Shown in pieces: positions 7,953-17,281 of a stretch of 64,000 nt of DNA (its first letter is position 1; each line of letters starts with the position of its first letter). The stretch covers positions 2,344,001 to 2,408,000 of the forward strand of contig NZ_CP081870.1 in assembly GCF_022170785.1 (NCBI RefSeq), in the 5' to 3' direction. The stretch comes from Rossellomorea marisflavi (GTDB taxonomy: Bacteria > Bacillota > Bacilli > Bacillales > Bacillaceae_B). The position numbers and the translations under genes are program-made. The notes under the pieces were generated by a model. The model was not told where the DNA came from and made no database searches. It saw only the letters and a list, made by a program, of their open reading frames with translations.

Positions 7953-9554
7953 ATGATCCAAGTATCAGATGTAAGTTTGCGTTTCGGCGACCGAAAATTA
8001 TTCGAGGACGTCAATATAAAATTCACACCGGGGAACTGTTACGGCTTGATCGGTGCAAACGGTGCCGGCAAGTCCACATTCTTAAAAATATTATCAGGAG
8101 AGATCGAATCCCAAACCGGCCATGTTTCCATGGGGTCAGGTGAGCGACTCGCTGTCTTGAAACAGAACCACTTTGAATATGAAGAACATGAAGTCCTCAA
8201 AGTAGTCATCATGGGACATAGTCGTCTTTATGAAGTAATGCAGGAAAAAGACGCCATTTATATGAAAGAGGACTTCTCTGATGAAGATGGCATGAAAGCA
8301 GCGGAACTTGAAGGTGAGTTTGCAGAATTGAATGGGTGGGAAGCCGAGTCAGAAGCCGCGATCCTTCTAAAGGGTCTTGGAATCGGTGAAAACCTCCATA
8401 CAAAGCTGATGTCTGAGCTTACAGGTGGAGAAAAAGTAAAAGTACTCCTTGCACAGGCACTATTCGGCAAACCCGATGTCCTGCTTCTTGATGAGCCGAC
8501 GAATAACCTTGACCTTCAAGCAATCCAGTGGCTTGAAGACTTCTTGATCAATTTCGAAAACACCGTCATCGTCGTATCCCATGACCGTCACTTCTTGAAT
8601 AAAGTGTGTACGCACATTGCAGACCTTGATTTCAGCAAGATCCAGATTTATGTCGGGAACTACGATTTCTGGTATGAGTCCAGCCAGCTCGCTCTGAAGA
8701 TGGCACAGGATCAGAATAAGAAAAAAGAAGAGAAAATCAAAGAGCTCCAGGCTTTCGTTGCACGTTTCAGTGCCAACGCATCCAAGTCGAAACAGGCGAC
8801 TTCACGTAAGAAATCCCTTGAAAAAATCAGCCTTGATGACATCAAGCCAAGCTCAAGGCGCTACCCTTACGTTCACTTCCAAACCGGGCGTGAAATCGGA
8901 AATGATGTCCTTCGCGTAGAAGGCCTCAGCAAAACGATTGATGGCGTGAAGGTACTGAACAATGTCAGCTTCATCATGAACAAGGAAGATAAGATTGCCC
9001 TTATCGGTAAGAATGAAATTGCCAAAACAACCCTTTTCAAAATCCTCGCTGGAGAGATGGAGCCGGATAGCGGTTCTTTCAAATGGGGCGTCACAACGAG
9101 TCAGGCATACTTCCCGAACGATAACTCGAAGTACTTCCAAGGTAGCGAACAGACCCTCGTCGACTGGCTTCGTCAATATTCACCAGATGATGAGAGCGAA
9201 ACGTTCCTGCGCGGATTCCTTGGACGCATGCTGTTCTCCGGAGAAGAAGTATTGAAAAAGCCGAGCGTGCTTTCCGGAGGGGAAAAAGTGCGCTGTATGC
9301 TGTCGAAGATGATGCTCAGCTCATCGAACGTGCTTATGCTCGATGAACCGACGAATCACTTGGACCTTGAATCCATCACTGCCCTCAATAATGGATTGAT
9401 CAACTTCAAAGGCGCCATGATCTTCGCCTCCCATGACCATCAGTTCGTTCAAACGATCGCGAACCGCATCATTGAACTTACCGACGAAGGACTTATTGAC
9501 AAAGAATCATCTTATGATGAATTCCTTGAAATGAGAGCGGCGCAAAAAGCCTGA
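7953..9554 (+). CDS. ABC-F family ATPase (YkpA-like)
   Basis: Soluble protein of 533 residues with two ABC ATPase domains and no membrane segments; ABC-F proteins act on the ribosome. Domain 1 has Walker A GANGAGKST, signature LTGGEKVK and Walker B LLLDEPTNNLDL. A charged linker follows (about residues 240-300, with KKKEEKIKELQ). Domain 2 has signature LSGGEKVR and Walker B LMLDEPTNHLDL, but its Walker A reads GKNEIAKTT, lacking the usual glycine before lysine. The ATG at 7953 follows AGGAGG. The opening MIQVSDVSLRFGDRKLFEDV fits the YkpA group rather than antibiotic-resistance ABC-F types. Exact role is unknown. A shared terminator follows. Confidence 0.88.
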   Translation: MIQVSDVSLRFGDRKLFEDVNIKFTPGNCYGLIGANGAGKSTFLKILSGEIESQTGHVSMGSGERLAVLKQNHFEYEEHEVLKVVIMGHSRLYEVMQEKDAIYMKEDFSDEDGMKAAELEGEFAELNGWEAESEAAILLKGLGIGENLHTKLMSELTGGEKVKVLLAQALFGKPDVLLLDEPTNNLDLQAIQWLEDFLINFENTVIVVSHDRHFLNKVCTHIADLDFSKIQIYVGNYDFWYESSQLALKMAQDQNKKKEEKIKELQAFVARFSANASKSKQATSRKKSLEKISLDDIKPSSRRYPYVHFQTGREIGNDVLRVEGLSKTIDGVKVLNNVSFIMNKEDKIALIGKNEIAKTTLFKILAGEMEPDSGSFKWGVTTSQAYFPNDNSKYFQGSEQTLVDWLRQYSPDDESETFLRGFLGRMLFSGEEVLKKPSVLSGGEKVRCMLSKMMLSSSNVLMLDEPTNHLDLESITALNNGLINFKGAMIFASHDHQFVQTIANRIIELTDEGLIDKESSYDEFLEMRAAQKA

Positions 9555-9562
9555 TAAAAAAG

Positions 9563-9606
9563 AAAGCCTCACCGGAAGCATTAAGTTTCCGGCGAGGCTT
9601 TTTTTA
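9563..9606. terminator. Bidirectional terminator between the ABC-F gene and recQ
   Basis: AAGCCTCACCGGAA pairs with TTTCCGGCGAGGCTT, followed by T residues; the A-rich 5' side serves the opposite strand. Confidence 0.88.
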
Positions 9607-11697
9607 TGTCTGTTTTGCAAGGAATGCTTTGATCTGGAAATAACTGATTTCATCAGGTAGGAGCTCTTTGATAGGCTTCAGTTTATCCGAGCCTGCCTCT
9701 TGCACCGCCCCCCTGATCAACCCTTCCTCCTCTTCTGAAAACAAGCGGGTCCAATCCTTTCCTACCCCTTCTTCGTAGGCACGGGCGATATGATTCTCGA
9801 TCGTCGTCGAACTCATACCTCTACGTGATGCAATCTGCTTTGGATCGTATCCTTCCATGAACAGCTGATAGCTCACGATATGTGACGGCCCCTCTTCTTC
9901 CATCCGTTCTCCGGGCTCTTCTTCCATGACTGCCCTCTCTTCAAAGTCTGCAATTCCTTTCAGGAACGCATCCCCATATTTAACGAGCTTATTCTGTCCC
10001 ACCCCGCTCACATCGAGGAATTCATCCCTTGATTTAGGGCGCTTATCGCTCATGTCATGAAGCGTCTTGTCCGAGAAGATGACAAATGGCGGAACACCAG
10101 CACTTTCTGCCAACTCTTTTCGGATCTGACGTAGTGATTCGAAAAGGGGATCTTCCTTCTGGATGACCCTGACCATGGTCTTTTGTATCTTTCTTGAAAT
10201 CGACCTCTGGCCCAACAGGACCTCTTTTCCCTTTGAAGATACTTTAAGAATGGGGTAGCTCCCCCCTTCTACCGCGATCACCCCTTCGGCGATCAGATAC
10301 TCAATGAAAAGGGAGACATCCTTTTGCGATTGATCTTTCATGAGTCCGTATGTGGAGAGCTGATCAAAACGCCAATCTTTGATTTTTTTATTCTTTGATC
10401 CGGTCAGGACCCCGGCAATCAAGGAGGTACCGAATCGCTCATTCATCCTGAGCATACAGGACAGGACCATCTGTGCTTTGACCGTTACATCTTCCTGTTC
10501 ACGGTCATCAAGGCAGTTGCTGCATTTCCCGCATCTTGCATCGCCCTTCTCTCCGAAGTAGGTGAGAATATATTGTTGAAGGCAGGACTCTGTGTGGGCA
10601 AAATCAATCATCTCCCTGAGCTTTTGCATTTCGTTCATCTGCATGTCGGGTGAAATATTCTGCTCGATGATGTATCGCTGAGTCTGAATATCCTGAGGAG
10701 CGAATAGGAGTATACATTCACTGTCGACTCCATCACGTCCTGCCCGTCCTGCTTCCTGATAATAGCCTTCCATATTCTTCGGCAGTTGATAGTGGATCAC
10801 ATACCGCACATTCGATTTATTGATGCCCATCCCGAAGGCATTCGTGGCAACCATGATGGAAATCGAGTCATTCAGGAATGCATCCTGCTGCTCTTCACGG
10901 AGGCTATCGGATAAACCACCGTGGTATTTGCCGACTGCTATCCCCTTCCGCTCGAGAAGCTGGTGCAAAGCTTCGACTTCCTTTCTTGTGGCACAGTAAA
11001 TGATCCCTGAGTGATCCCTGTTCTTTTTAACATAGTTTTCAACCCATTTTTTTCGATTTTCCCCTTTGACGACTTGGAAGAACAGGTTATCCCGTTCGAA
11101 TCCCGTCAATACCATATTCTCATCACGAATTTGAAGATGATGTAGGATATCCTGCTGAACTTGTGGGGTTGCAGTTGCCGTCAAAGCGAGGATAACAGGA
11201 TTTGTCGGGAGCTGGGCCACAGCCGAGGAGATGTTCATGTAGCTCGGTCTGAAATCGTGTCCCCATTGGGAAAGGCAGTGGGCTTCATCCACCGCTACCA
11301 GGGGGATGGGCAGGGTTTGGAGGAATCGAAGGAAACTCCTTGATTCCAGTCGCTCTGGTGCGATATAAAGGAGCTTATATTCACCCGCTGACAGGCCAGC
11401 CATCGTTTCATCCGTTTCTCTTGCTGTGAGGGTACTATTTATGTAAGTAGCTGGTATCCCTTGTTGGATAAGGGCATCTACCTGATCCTTCATCAAGGAG
11501 ATCAGGGGTGAAATGACGACGGTCACTCCATCCAGGAGCAGAGACGGGACCTGGTAACAAAGGGACTTCCCTCCTCCAGTCGGCATGATTCCGACGGTGT
11601 CGTTTCCGGCTAAAACGTGTTGGACAATTTCATCCTGTCCCGTTCTGAATGAATCATAGCCGAAATACTCTTTTAAAACATTCGTTGCTTGCTGCAA
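9604..11697 (-). CDS. recQ: ATP-dependent DNA helicase RecQ
   Basis: 3'-5' superfamily-2 helicase of 697 residues for recombination and fork repair. Walker A is MPTGGGKSLC (about residues 38-47) and the DEAH box is VAVDEAHC near 137. Motif VI is YYQEAGRAGRDG. The RecQ zinc site has CLQQY followed by CGKCSNC. An HRDC domain lies near 520-600 (RKELAESAGVPPFVIFSD and FLDVSGVGQNKL). A final helix-turn-helix-like region contains YDPKQIASRRGMSSTTIENH. This is the long RecQ type (B. subtilis RecQ 591, RecS 496). The TTG start follows AGGAGGT with a seven-base spacer. It is monocistronic. Confidence 0.95.
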   Translation of the reverse strand: MQQATNVLKEYFGYDSFRTGQDEIVQHVLAGNDTVGIMPTGGGKSLCYQVPSLLLDGVTVVISPLISLMKDQVDALIQQGIPATYINSTLTARETDETMAGLSAGEYKLLYIAPERLESRSFLRFLQTLPIPLVAVDEAHCLSQWGHDFRPSYMNISSAVAQLPTNPVILALTATATPQVQQDILHHLQIRDENMVLTGFERDNLFFQVVKGENRKKWVENYVKKNRDHSGIIYCATRKEVEALHQLLERKGIAVGKYHGGLSDSLREEQQDAFLNDSISIMVATNAFGMGINKSNVRYVIHYQLPKNMEGYYQEAGRAGRDGVDSECILLFAPQDIQTQRYIIEQNISPDMQMNEMQKLREMIDFAHTESCLQQYILTYFGEKGDARCGKCSNCLDDREQEDVTVKAQMVLSCMLRMNERFGTSLIAGVLTGSKNKKIKDWRFDQLSTYGLMKDQSQKDVSLFIEYLIAEGVIAVEGGSYPILKVSSKGKEVLLGQRSISRKIQKTMVRVIQKEDPLFESLRQIRKELAESAGVPPFVIFSDKTLHDMSDKRPKSRDEFLDVSGVGQNKLVKYGDAFLKGIADFEERAVMEEEPGERMEEEGPSHIVSYQLFMEGYDPKQIASRRGMSSTTIENHIARAYEEGVGKDWTRLFSEEEEGLIRGAVQEAGSDKLKPIKELLPDEISYFQIKAFLAKQT

Positions 11698-11787
11698 ACC
11701 TTCGACCTCCTGTCATGATTGTGGTCCCCTAATTGTAAAACAGATTTTCCTATCTGCCAATAAACAGTCCACAGTAAAAATGAACAA

Positions 11788-11815
11788 GGCGGTCACGGAT
11801 TTCCGTGATACCGCC
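11788..11815 (-). terminator. Terminator of the 42-aa gene
   Basis: On the minus strand GGCGGTATCACGGA pairs with TCCGTGACCGCC (two-base bulge), followed by TTGTTCATTTTT. Confidence 0.75.
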
Positions 11816-11821
11816 TCTCAT

Positions 11822-11950
11822 TCAAAACCACTTGATTTCTTTGGAATCCTTTTTATCTTCGTTCGGTGCCGTCCCTTTCCAGAATTGCTCCCATACGGTA
11901 CTACGCGTTTCTTCAGGCTTTTTTGTCTCATTCTCTTTTTTCACAGCCAC
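11822..11950 (-). CDS. Uncharacterised 42-residue charged protein
   Basis: Small gene with a GTG start at 11950, preceded by AAGGAGG seven bases upstream. The product starts AVKKENETKKPEETRSTVWE and continues to a QFWKGTAPNEDKK segment and a C-terminal IKWF. It is rich in Lys and Glu, has no cysteine and no membrane segment, and its tryptophans fall at regular intervals. It has its own terminator, so gene start, stop and transcript end all agree. I do not recognise the family. It lies between recQ and a YdjO-like gene on the same strand. Confidence 0.7.
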   Translation of the reverse strand: MAVKKENETKKPEETRSTVWEQFWKGTAPNEDKKDSKEIKWF

Positions 11951-12030
11951 CGTGCTCCCTCCTTGAAGTCAGAATACATTACAGTGTATTCACCTACCCG
12001 GAAAAGCGTTTAGCATTTGGGCGGGCAAAA

Positions 12031-12060
12031 AGAAAAAAGAACCGACATTTGTCGGTTCCG
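12031..12060 (-). terminator. Terminator of the YdjO-like gene
   Basis: GGAACCGAC and GTCGGTTC pair around AAAT and are followed by a T-run on the minus strand. Confidence 0.85.
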
Positions 12061-12061
12061 A

Positions 12062-12277
12062 TCAGGAAGTCTTCAAGGTAGGGTGGGGATTATCCACAAC
12101 CTGCAAAACCTTGGTTGACTGTACCATGTCTTCTTTACATAATGGACACTTAGGTGTGTCTTCGCTTTTAAAATTATCTCTCATCCAGCCTTTACAATCT
12201 TCAGCGGAACAAGCCCAAATTTTTGTTTCTTCCGTTTTAATTTCTTCCTCAACTTGATTTCTACGACCAAAAGCCAT
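12062..12277 (-). CDS. ydjO: YdjO-like cold-inducible zinc-binding protein
   Basis: Protein of 71 residues. Two Cys pairs (WACSAEDCKGWMRDNF and PKCPLCKED) form a probable zinc ribbon. The pattern W-x-C-x5-CxGWMR-x-NF and then CPLC matches B. subtilis YdjO, described as cold-inducible. AAAGGAGG lies upstream of the ATG. An extended -10 (TGGTACAAT on the minus strand, 12392-12399) would give a leader of over 100 bases, similar to other cold-shock transcripts. The molecular role is unknown. Confidence 0.8.
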   Translation of the reverse strand: MAFGRRNQVEEEIKTEETKIWACSAEDCKGWMRDNFKSEDTPKCPLCKEDMVQSTKVLQVVDNPHPTLKTS

Positions 12278-12568
12278 TGAATGTCCTCCTTTAAGATAAG
12301 TAGGATTTTCCCGCTAAGCTTTCTAACATGGAAAAAATAAAACTGCTGTAGATGGTAAGGGTTGATGAATATATGCTCTAGGTTCACTTCTATTGTACCA
12401 TACTTTTACTTTTAAATATAGTGAACACTGCTTCTCCCCCCTAGTATGGATGAAACCCAAGGAAAATATGCAAGATCTCCTCCCTCATTTTATGATGCTA
12501 TCCAGGGTAATATGCCGATCTCCGGGCAGGCTAAAGGGTAAATGAGTGTTGTCAGGGTGATGTAGATC

Positions 12569-14041
12569 ATGATCAGGAGTAAACAACAGAAACCTTTCGG
12601 CAGCGTCCTTTCAGACGCTTTGAATGGGCGAATACAAACCAGCAGCGATCTCGTGTTAAGGCAGGTTGTAAAGAGCTCCCAAGCTTTCACCATCGCGTAT
12701 TTGGAAGACCTTATCGATTCAGAGGCTCTACATAGTCACATACTGAGGCCACTTGAAGACTGGCCTGACCCTTTGTCAGACGAAGAAGTCCATAACGTGA
12801 TTTCCATCGGTGGGCTTTCCACCACAGAATCCGTTGAAGACGCAATCAGTCAGCTTCTCAACGGTGCGGCCATCGTCTTTCAAGAAGAATCACAATACGC
12901 AACAATAGCAGATATCAGTGATCCGGGTACAAGGAGTCTGGAAAAGGCTGAAACCGAATCACTCGTTTTCGGTCCAAAGATATCGTTTACCGAGTCGATA
13001 TCGAAAAATCTCAATTTGGTCCGGGCCAATGTAAATGACCCCAACTTATGCGTGGAAACCTTCGAAGTTGGCGACCGGCTGAAACGCAAGGTGCAGATGG
13101 TCTATATCAAGGACCTTGCCGATGAAGAGAATGTTAATACCTTCCGTCAGCGCATCCGTGATATTGAAGTGGACAGCATTTTGGACTCAACGGTTCTGAC
13201 TCAGATGATAGAGGATAATTCTTATACGTTTTTCCCACAGTTCCTCACAACAGAACTCCCTGACCGGGTGAGTGTTTCACTTCTGCATGGTAAGGTAGGT
13301 GTCCTGGTGGACAGGAGTCCGACGGTCATCATCGGCCCTTCCACTTTTCTAAGTTTTTTTGAATCCACGGAAGATATCTATCTACGTTGGAACATGGGGA
13401 CATTCCTCCGCATTGTCCGTTTCATAGCCATCTTTTTCTCGATCCTGCTTACCCCTGCTTACGTGGCCGTCATTACGTATCATTACGAGGTGATTCCATC
13501 CGCCCTGCTTGTCTCGCTCGGCCAATCGCGCTCGAACGTCCCCTTCCCTCCCGTCTTCGAAGCGCTTCTATTGGAATTCATCATTGAGTTACTAAGGGAA
13601 GCAGGAGCAAGATTACCGACCAAAGTGGGGCAGACGATGGGTATCGTCGGAGGGATCGTGATCGGGCAGGCTTCTGTTGAAGCGGGATTTACAAGCAATA
13701 TCCTGATTATCATCATCGCCATCAGCGCCTTGGGTTCTTTTACCGCTCCGAGCTATGCCATCGGGACGGCTGTCAGGGTGATCCGGTTCCCACTGATCGT
13801 CATGGCTGGTCTATACGGAGGGCTGGGGATGATGTTTTGTTTTTGCTTCCTACTCATCCACTTATTAAGGCTTACCACACTGGGACGACCTTATTTATCA
13901 CCGGCTTATCCGTTCAGGTACCAGGATCTGAAGTACAGTCTCTTCCGTCTCCCCTATCAGTTCCTATCCAAACGACCGGTAACCAATCACCCCAGTGACA
14001 CAGGACGGATTCCGGAAGAGAAAATCAAACATAAAAAATAA
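12569..14041 (+). CDS. Spore germinant receptor A subunit, operon 1 (GerAA/GerKA family)
   Basis: Inner spore-membrane germinant receptor subunit A, 490 residues. The N-terminal soluble half contains GDRLKRKVQMVYIKDLADEE, SYTFFPQFLTTELPDRV and GKVGVLVDRSPTVIIGPSTF. The C-terminal half has about five membrane segments, including LLLEFIIELLREAGARLPTK and GIVGGIVIGQASVEAGFTSN, the most conserved GerA-family region. It heads a three-gene operon in A-B-C order. The ribosome binding site (AGGGTGAT) is modest. The germinant cannot be inferred. A sigma-G promoter is expected, but no clear one was found in the 290-base gap upstream. Confidence 0.92.
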   Translation: MIRSKQQKPFGSVLSDALNGRIQTSSDLVLRQVVKSSQAFTIAYLEDLIDSEALHSHILRPLEDWPDPLSDEEVHNVISIGGLSTTESVEDAISQLLNGAAIVFQEESQYATIADISDPGTRSLEKAETESLVFGPKISFTESISKNLNLVRANVNDPNLCVETFEVGDRLKRKVQMVYIKDLADEENVNTFRQRIRDIEVDSILDSTVLTQMIEDNSYTFFPQFLTTELPDRVSVSLLHGKVGVLVDRSPTVIIGPSTFLSFFESTEDIYLRWNMGTFLRIVRFIAIFFSILLTPAYVAVITYHYEVIPSALLVSLGQSRSNVPFPPVFEALLLEFIIELLREAGARLPTKVGQTMGIVGGIVIGQASVEAGFTSNILIIIIAISALGSFTAPSYAIGTAVRVIRFPLIVMAGLYGGLGMMFCFCFLLIHLLRLTTLGRPYLSPAYPFRYQDLKYSLFRLPYQFLSKRPVTNHPSDTGRIPEEKIKHKK

Positions 14042-14076
14042 ACGCAGTACTTGAATAGAGGGAAAGGAAGGTCATC

Positions 14077-15186
14077 ATGACAGTCAATCTGAATCCCCAG
14101 CCGAAATCAATGATCAATGCATTTTTGGTCATGTTCATCATCCATACAGCTCAGACCGGCGTAGGTATTGCTGGCCTCCCCCGGGTCGTCTTCATGGAGG
14201 CAAACAGGGATGCTTGGATTTGTGTTTTCCTATCGGGTCTTACTATCAGCCTGGTGTTGTTCGTCATGGTCGCCATCCTGAATTCGTATGACTCGGCTGA
14301 TCTTTATGGGATCCATAAGGATGTCTATGGAAAATGGCTGAGTGTCCTTTTCAATTGCATTTATATCGTCTACCTTCTCTGTGTAACCTTCATCATCATG
14401 ATGAATTACATTGAAATGGTCCAAGCATGGATCTTCCCAAAGATCCAGCCGTGGCTAGTGATGGGCCTCCTCCTTATCTTATTGGCCTATGGCGTGAGCG
14501 GAGGCTTCAGGGTTGTAGCGGGGATTTGCTTCCTCGGATTCATATTCGCCTTTTGGCTCGTGTTTATGATCTACACCCCCATTAAATTCATGAGCATCAA
14601 TCATTTGCTCCCTATCATGACGGCTTCCCCGGATGAACTGATGAAAGGTATTTATAAAAGCAGCTTTTCCATGGTTGGTTTCGAGCTCCTTTTTGTCTAT
14701 TATCCTTATATCAAGGAGAAGCAGAAAGTCTTGAAATATGCCTTGATTGGTTCAGGTTATACCACGGTCCTATTCACGGTACTAACCGTCGTTTCGATCG
14801 GCTTCTTCTCTCATGAGACACTGATGAAAACAATTTGGCCCGTCCTTTCCATGTTCAAAATCCTCAGGATTCCGAACTTGGAGCGCTTTGAATTCATCGC
14901 CGTGTCCTTTTGGATGCTCATCATCCTTCCAAATATATGCGTTTACTTTTGGAGTGCGGTAAGAGGTATGAAACGGACTTTTAATCTTTCTCATAAGAAG
15001 ACAATCCTGATCTTTTCCATTATGATCTGGAGTGTGTCCATCTTCCTCGAGAATAGGACCCTTATTAACACGATTACAGACAGGATCGCTACGGGAAGTT
15101 TCATTCTTTCATTCATCTACCCTTTCATCCTTTTCATCCTGGTAAAGTTCAGGACTAAACTGATGAAGAGGAGGAGTGACTCTTGA
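14077..15186 (+). CDS. Spore germinant receptor B subunit, operon 1 (GerAB family permease)
   Basis: Integral membrane protein of 369 residues with about ten hydrophobic segments, APC-superfamily related; the B subunit is thought to bind the germinant. It begins with a short cytoplasmic stretch and FLVMFIIHTAQTGVGIAGLP, typical of GerAB, where GVGIL/GVGIA is the unwound helix 1. Later SMVGFELLFVYYPYIKEKQK matches the family's FE(L)LL...P element. GGAAGG precedes the ATG. It overlaps the C-subunit gene by four bases (TTGA). Confidence 0.92.
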   Translation: MTVNLNPQPKSMINAFLVMFIIHTAQTGVGIAGLPRVVFMEANRDAWICVFLSGLTISLVLFVMVAILNSYDSADLYGIHKDVYGKWLSVLFNCIYIVYLLCVTFIIMMNYIEMVQAWIFPKIQPWLVMGLLLILLAYGVSGGFRVVAGICFLGFIFAFWLVFMIYTPIKFMSINHLLPIMTASPDELMKGIYKSSFSMVGFELLFVYYPYIKEKQKVLKYALIGSGYTTVLFTVLTVVSIGFFSHETLMKTIWPVLSMFKILRIPNLERFEFIAVSFWMLIILPNICVYFWSAVRGMKRTFNLSHKKTILIFSIMIWSVSIFLENRTLINTITDRIATGSFILSFIYPFILFILVKFRTKLMKRRSDS

Positions 15187-16316
15187 AAATACTTTGTATT
15201 CTTTTCTCAAGCATGCTCTTGCTTACAGGATGCTTAGAAACCAAATACCTTGAAAAATTGGGACTCATCACCGCAGTCGGTTACGACAAAGCAGAAGATG
15301 ATAAACTCAAAGGCACCACTGTTCTTTATCAATTCAACCCATCAATGGATGAAGTAGAGAAGACACTGACCACGACTGCTCGGACCTCCAAGGGAATCAG
15401 GCTCTCTCAAAACCTGGATACGGATCATAAACTCGTATCTGGACAGCTCAGGGTCGCGGTCTACGGGAAGGACATCGCGGAAGAAGGCATCGCTCACCTT
15501 GTGGATACACTCGAGAGGGATTCCTCCATTGGCAATATGGTGTATCTGGCGGTTGCGGAATCGACTGCTGAAGAAATATTAACGTTCCCCCTGAAAGAAG
15601 AACCTTCCAATACAGGGACGTATCTTTATAATCTCATCCAGCAGAATGTAGACGGGGATGCGATCATCGCTCCGACTCTGCAAGAATTCGTTACAGACTA
15701 CGGAAGCGTCGGCAAGGATGCTATCCTGCCTATGCTGTCGATCACGAATGGAGATATGGGGGTGGAGGGATTTGCGCTATTTGATGAAGATCGCTATGTG
15801 CAAAGCGTCGGCAAGGAGAAATTTTTCTATGTACGCTCTCTTATTGAGAATAATGAAGTAGGTAGCGTAGAGTTGGGGGTTCCTTTGGAAGCTTTCAAGG
15901 AACATCTATCCAAATGGGACCGTGAAGATCGGACAGAGGAAGATCTATTCATCACCTTGGATAGCATACGGTCTTCTTTCAAGATCCGGTTACCCGACCG
16001 GGATCAGCCGGATTTCCACATCACCCTCAAGGTCAAATCACGCTTATTGGAAATGTCAGAGGAGCTTCATCTCGGAAACCCGAAAGTCATCAAACTGCTT
16101 GAAAGGAGTATTGATAAAAAGATGGAAGAGTCCATCGAAGATGTCCTTACGTTTCTGCAGGAGAACCACACGGACCCTGTTGGTTTCGGGATGAAGTATA
16201 TGAGCGTGAGGGGGCATCAGGATTTGACCCGCAAACAATGGACGGACCTCTACCAAAAAGCGACGTTCCATGTCACAGTCGAAAATGAAATCGTCCGCAC
16301 CGGAGTGATCAATTAA
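15183..16316 (+). CDS. Spore germinant receptor C subunit lipoprotein, operon 1 (Ger(x)C family)
   Basis: Lipoprotein of 377 residues anchored on the outer face of the inner spore membrane. The signal LFSSMLLLTGC gives a lipobox Cys near residue 17. GLITAVGYDKAEDDKLKGT and the C-terminal domain with HVTVENEIVRTGVIN are typical of Ger(x)C. The TTG start overlaps the permease stop and follows AGGAGGAG. Downstream the transcript ends in an AAGGGCCG/CGGCCCTT hairpin shared with the convergent DUF1033 gene. Confidence 0.92.
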   Translation: MKILCILFSSMLLLTGCLETKYLEKLGLITAVGYDKAEDDKLKGTTVLYQFNPSMDEVEKTLTTTARTSKGIRLSQNLDTDHKLVSGQLRVAVYGKDIAEEGIAHLVDTLERDSSIGNMVYLAVAESTAEEILTFPLKEEPSNTGTYLYNLIQQNVDGDAIIAPTLQEFVTDYGSVGKDAILPMLSITNGDMGVEGFALFDEDRYVQSVGKEKFFYVRSLIENNEVGSVELGVPLEAFKEHLSKWDREDRTEEDLFITLDSIRSSFKIRLPDRDQPDFHITLKVKSRLLEMSEELHLGNPKVIKLLERSIDKKMEESIEDVLTFLQENHTDPVGFGMKYMSVRGHQDLTRKQWTDLYQKATFHVTVENEIVRTGVIN

Positions 16317-16340
16317 AAGGGCCGACACTGGGCGGCCCTT
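16317..16340. terminator. Terminator between ger operon 1 and the DUF1033 gene
   Basis: AAGGGCCG pairs with CGGCCCTT; the T-rich side is better in the minus direction (CCCTTTTAATT). Confidence 0.7.
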
Positions 16341-16692
16341 ATCGATTCGTTATATAGTCACGGAGATCCTCGGTCAGTTCATTGGATGGCAGATGTTCCG
16401 CAGGCTTCCCGTCTTTGAACAGGATCAGACCGATGAATAGCTGAAGATCATCATCACAGGCCTCGCAGAATTCAATTTCTTCCGGATTCCAAAAGGCGAT
16501 TGAATGAATATGTTTGGCTTTCATATTCGGATAGTGGGATCGGTGATGGTGGATCTGTTCCTTATATTTTTCAATGGCCTCGACGTCATTGTCGAAGGAC
16601 CATTCTTCCACGATATCCCGTTCCCAATTTTCGAAGAACCACCATGGTTCAGCATCGCTTTTCGTTTTGATCACTTTCCATTTTGATTCCAT
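16339..16692 (-). CDS. DUF1033-family protein
   Basis: Cytosolic protein of 117 residues rich in Trp and acidic residues. It has EPWWFFENWERDIVEEWSFD near the N-terminus, KYKEQIHHHRSHYPNMKAK in the middle, and FWNPEEIEFCEACDDDLQ later; this architecture fits DUF1033. A longer frame begins upstream at 16794, but AAGGAG seven bases before the ATG at 16692 supports the shorter product. No function is known for the family. Single gene, divergent from the cupredoxin gene. Confidence 0.78.
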   Translation of the reverse strand: MESKWKVIKTKSDAEPWWFFENWERDIVEEWSFDNDVEAIEKYKEQIHHHRSHYPNMKAKHIHSIAFWNPEEIEFCEACDDDLQLFIGLILFKDGKPAEHLPSNELTEDLRDYITNR

Positions 16693-16828
16693 ATTCCCAC
16701 TCCTTCTCCCCAAATTGTACAAAAAAATAAGGGAAATGCAAAACATTTCAATTCTATCCCCTGGCCGGAGACAAGTTCTTGTCCTGCGATGCATAGTTAT
16801 AGGACAAGAACACTACAGGGGTGAACGT

Positions 16829-17281
16829 ATGAAATTTTATTCCATTTCCAAAAGAAGATTCCTGATCACGGGGTTGCTGATGGTGGTGATCTTGGTTACA
16901 GCCAGTTTATGGTATTTCTCGAATCGGGATGACTATCCGACCGTTTCCCTCCCAGGTGGCAAAGCCCAAGTATTTCAACTGGTAACTGGAGAATTCTCCT
17001 CAGAACTGCCCGGTGGAAAAAAGATCGAAGCTTACCGATGGGACCCCGGGACGATCGTCGTTGAAAGCGGAAAAGAAGTTGAACTACGGATCCTCGGAGT
17101 GAACGGGCATGAGCACCCCTTTCATATTGAGGGAACGAATGTGACCGGAGTGGTTAAAAAAGGGGAAGAAACAGTGGTACACTATACATTTGCCGATCCC
17201 GGGACCTATAAACTCGTATGCGACCTGCATGAAACAATGGAGCAGAACGGCCCCATGATTGCTTACATTGTCGTTCAATGA
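16829..17281 (+). CDS. Membrane-anchored cupredoxin-domain protein
   Basis: Extracytoplasmic copper protein of 150 residues. After a basic start, one membrane segment (FLITGLLMVVILVTASLWYF, about 11-30) anchors the protein. The C-terminal cupredoxin fold shows copper-ligand candidates: His in NGHEHPFHIEG and the Cys-x2-His-x2-Met group in VCDLHETM. The fold resembles the CuA/nitrosocyanin-like domain of cytochrome oxidase subunit II relatives, but only one Cys is present, so a type-1-like mononuclear site is more likely. AGGGGTG precedes the ATG at 16829. The partner is unknown. Confidence 0.82.
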   Translation: MKFYSISKRRFLITGLLMVVILVTASLWYFSNRDDYPTVSLPGGKAQVFQLVTGEFSSELPGGKKIEAYRWDPGTIVVESGKEVELRILGVNGHEHPFHIEGTNVTGVVKKGEETVVHYTFADPGTYKLVCDLHETMEQNGPMIAYIVVQ

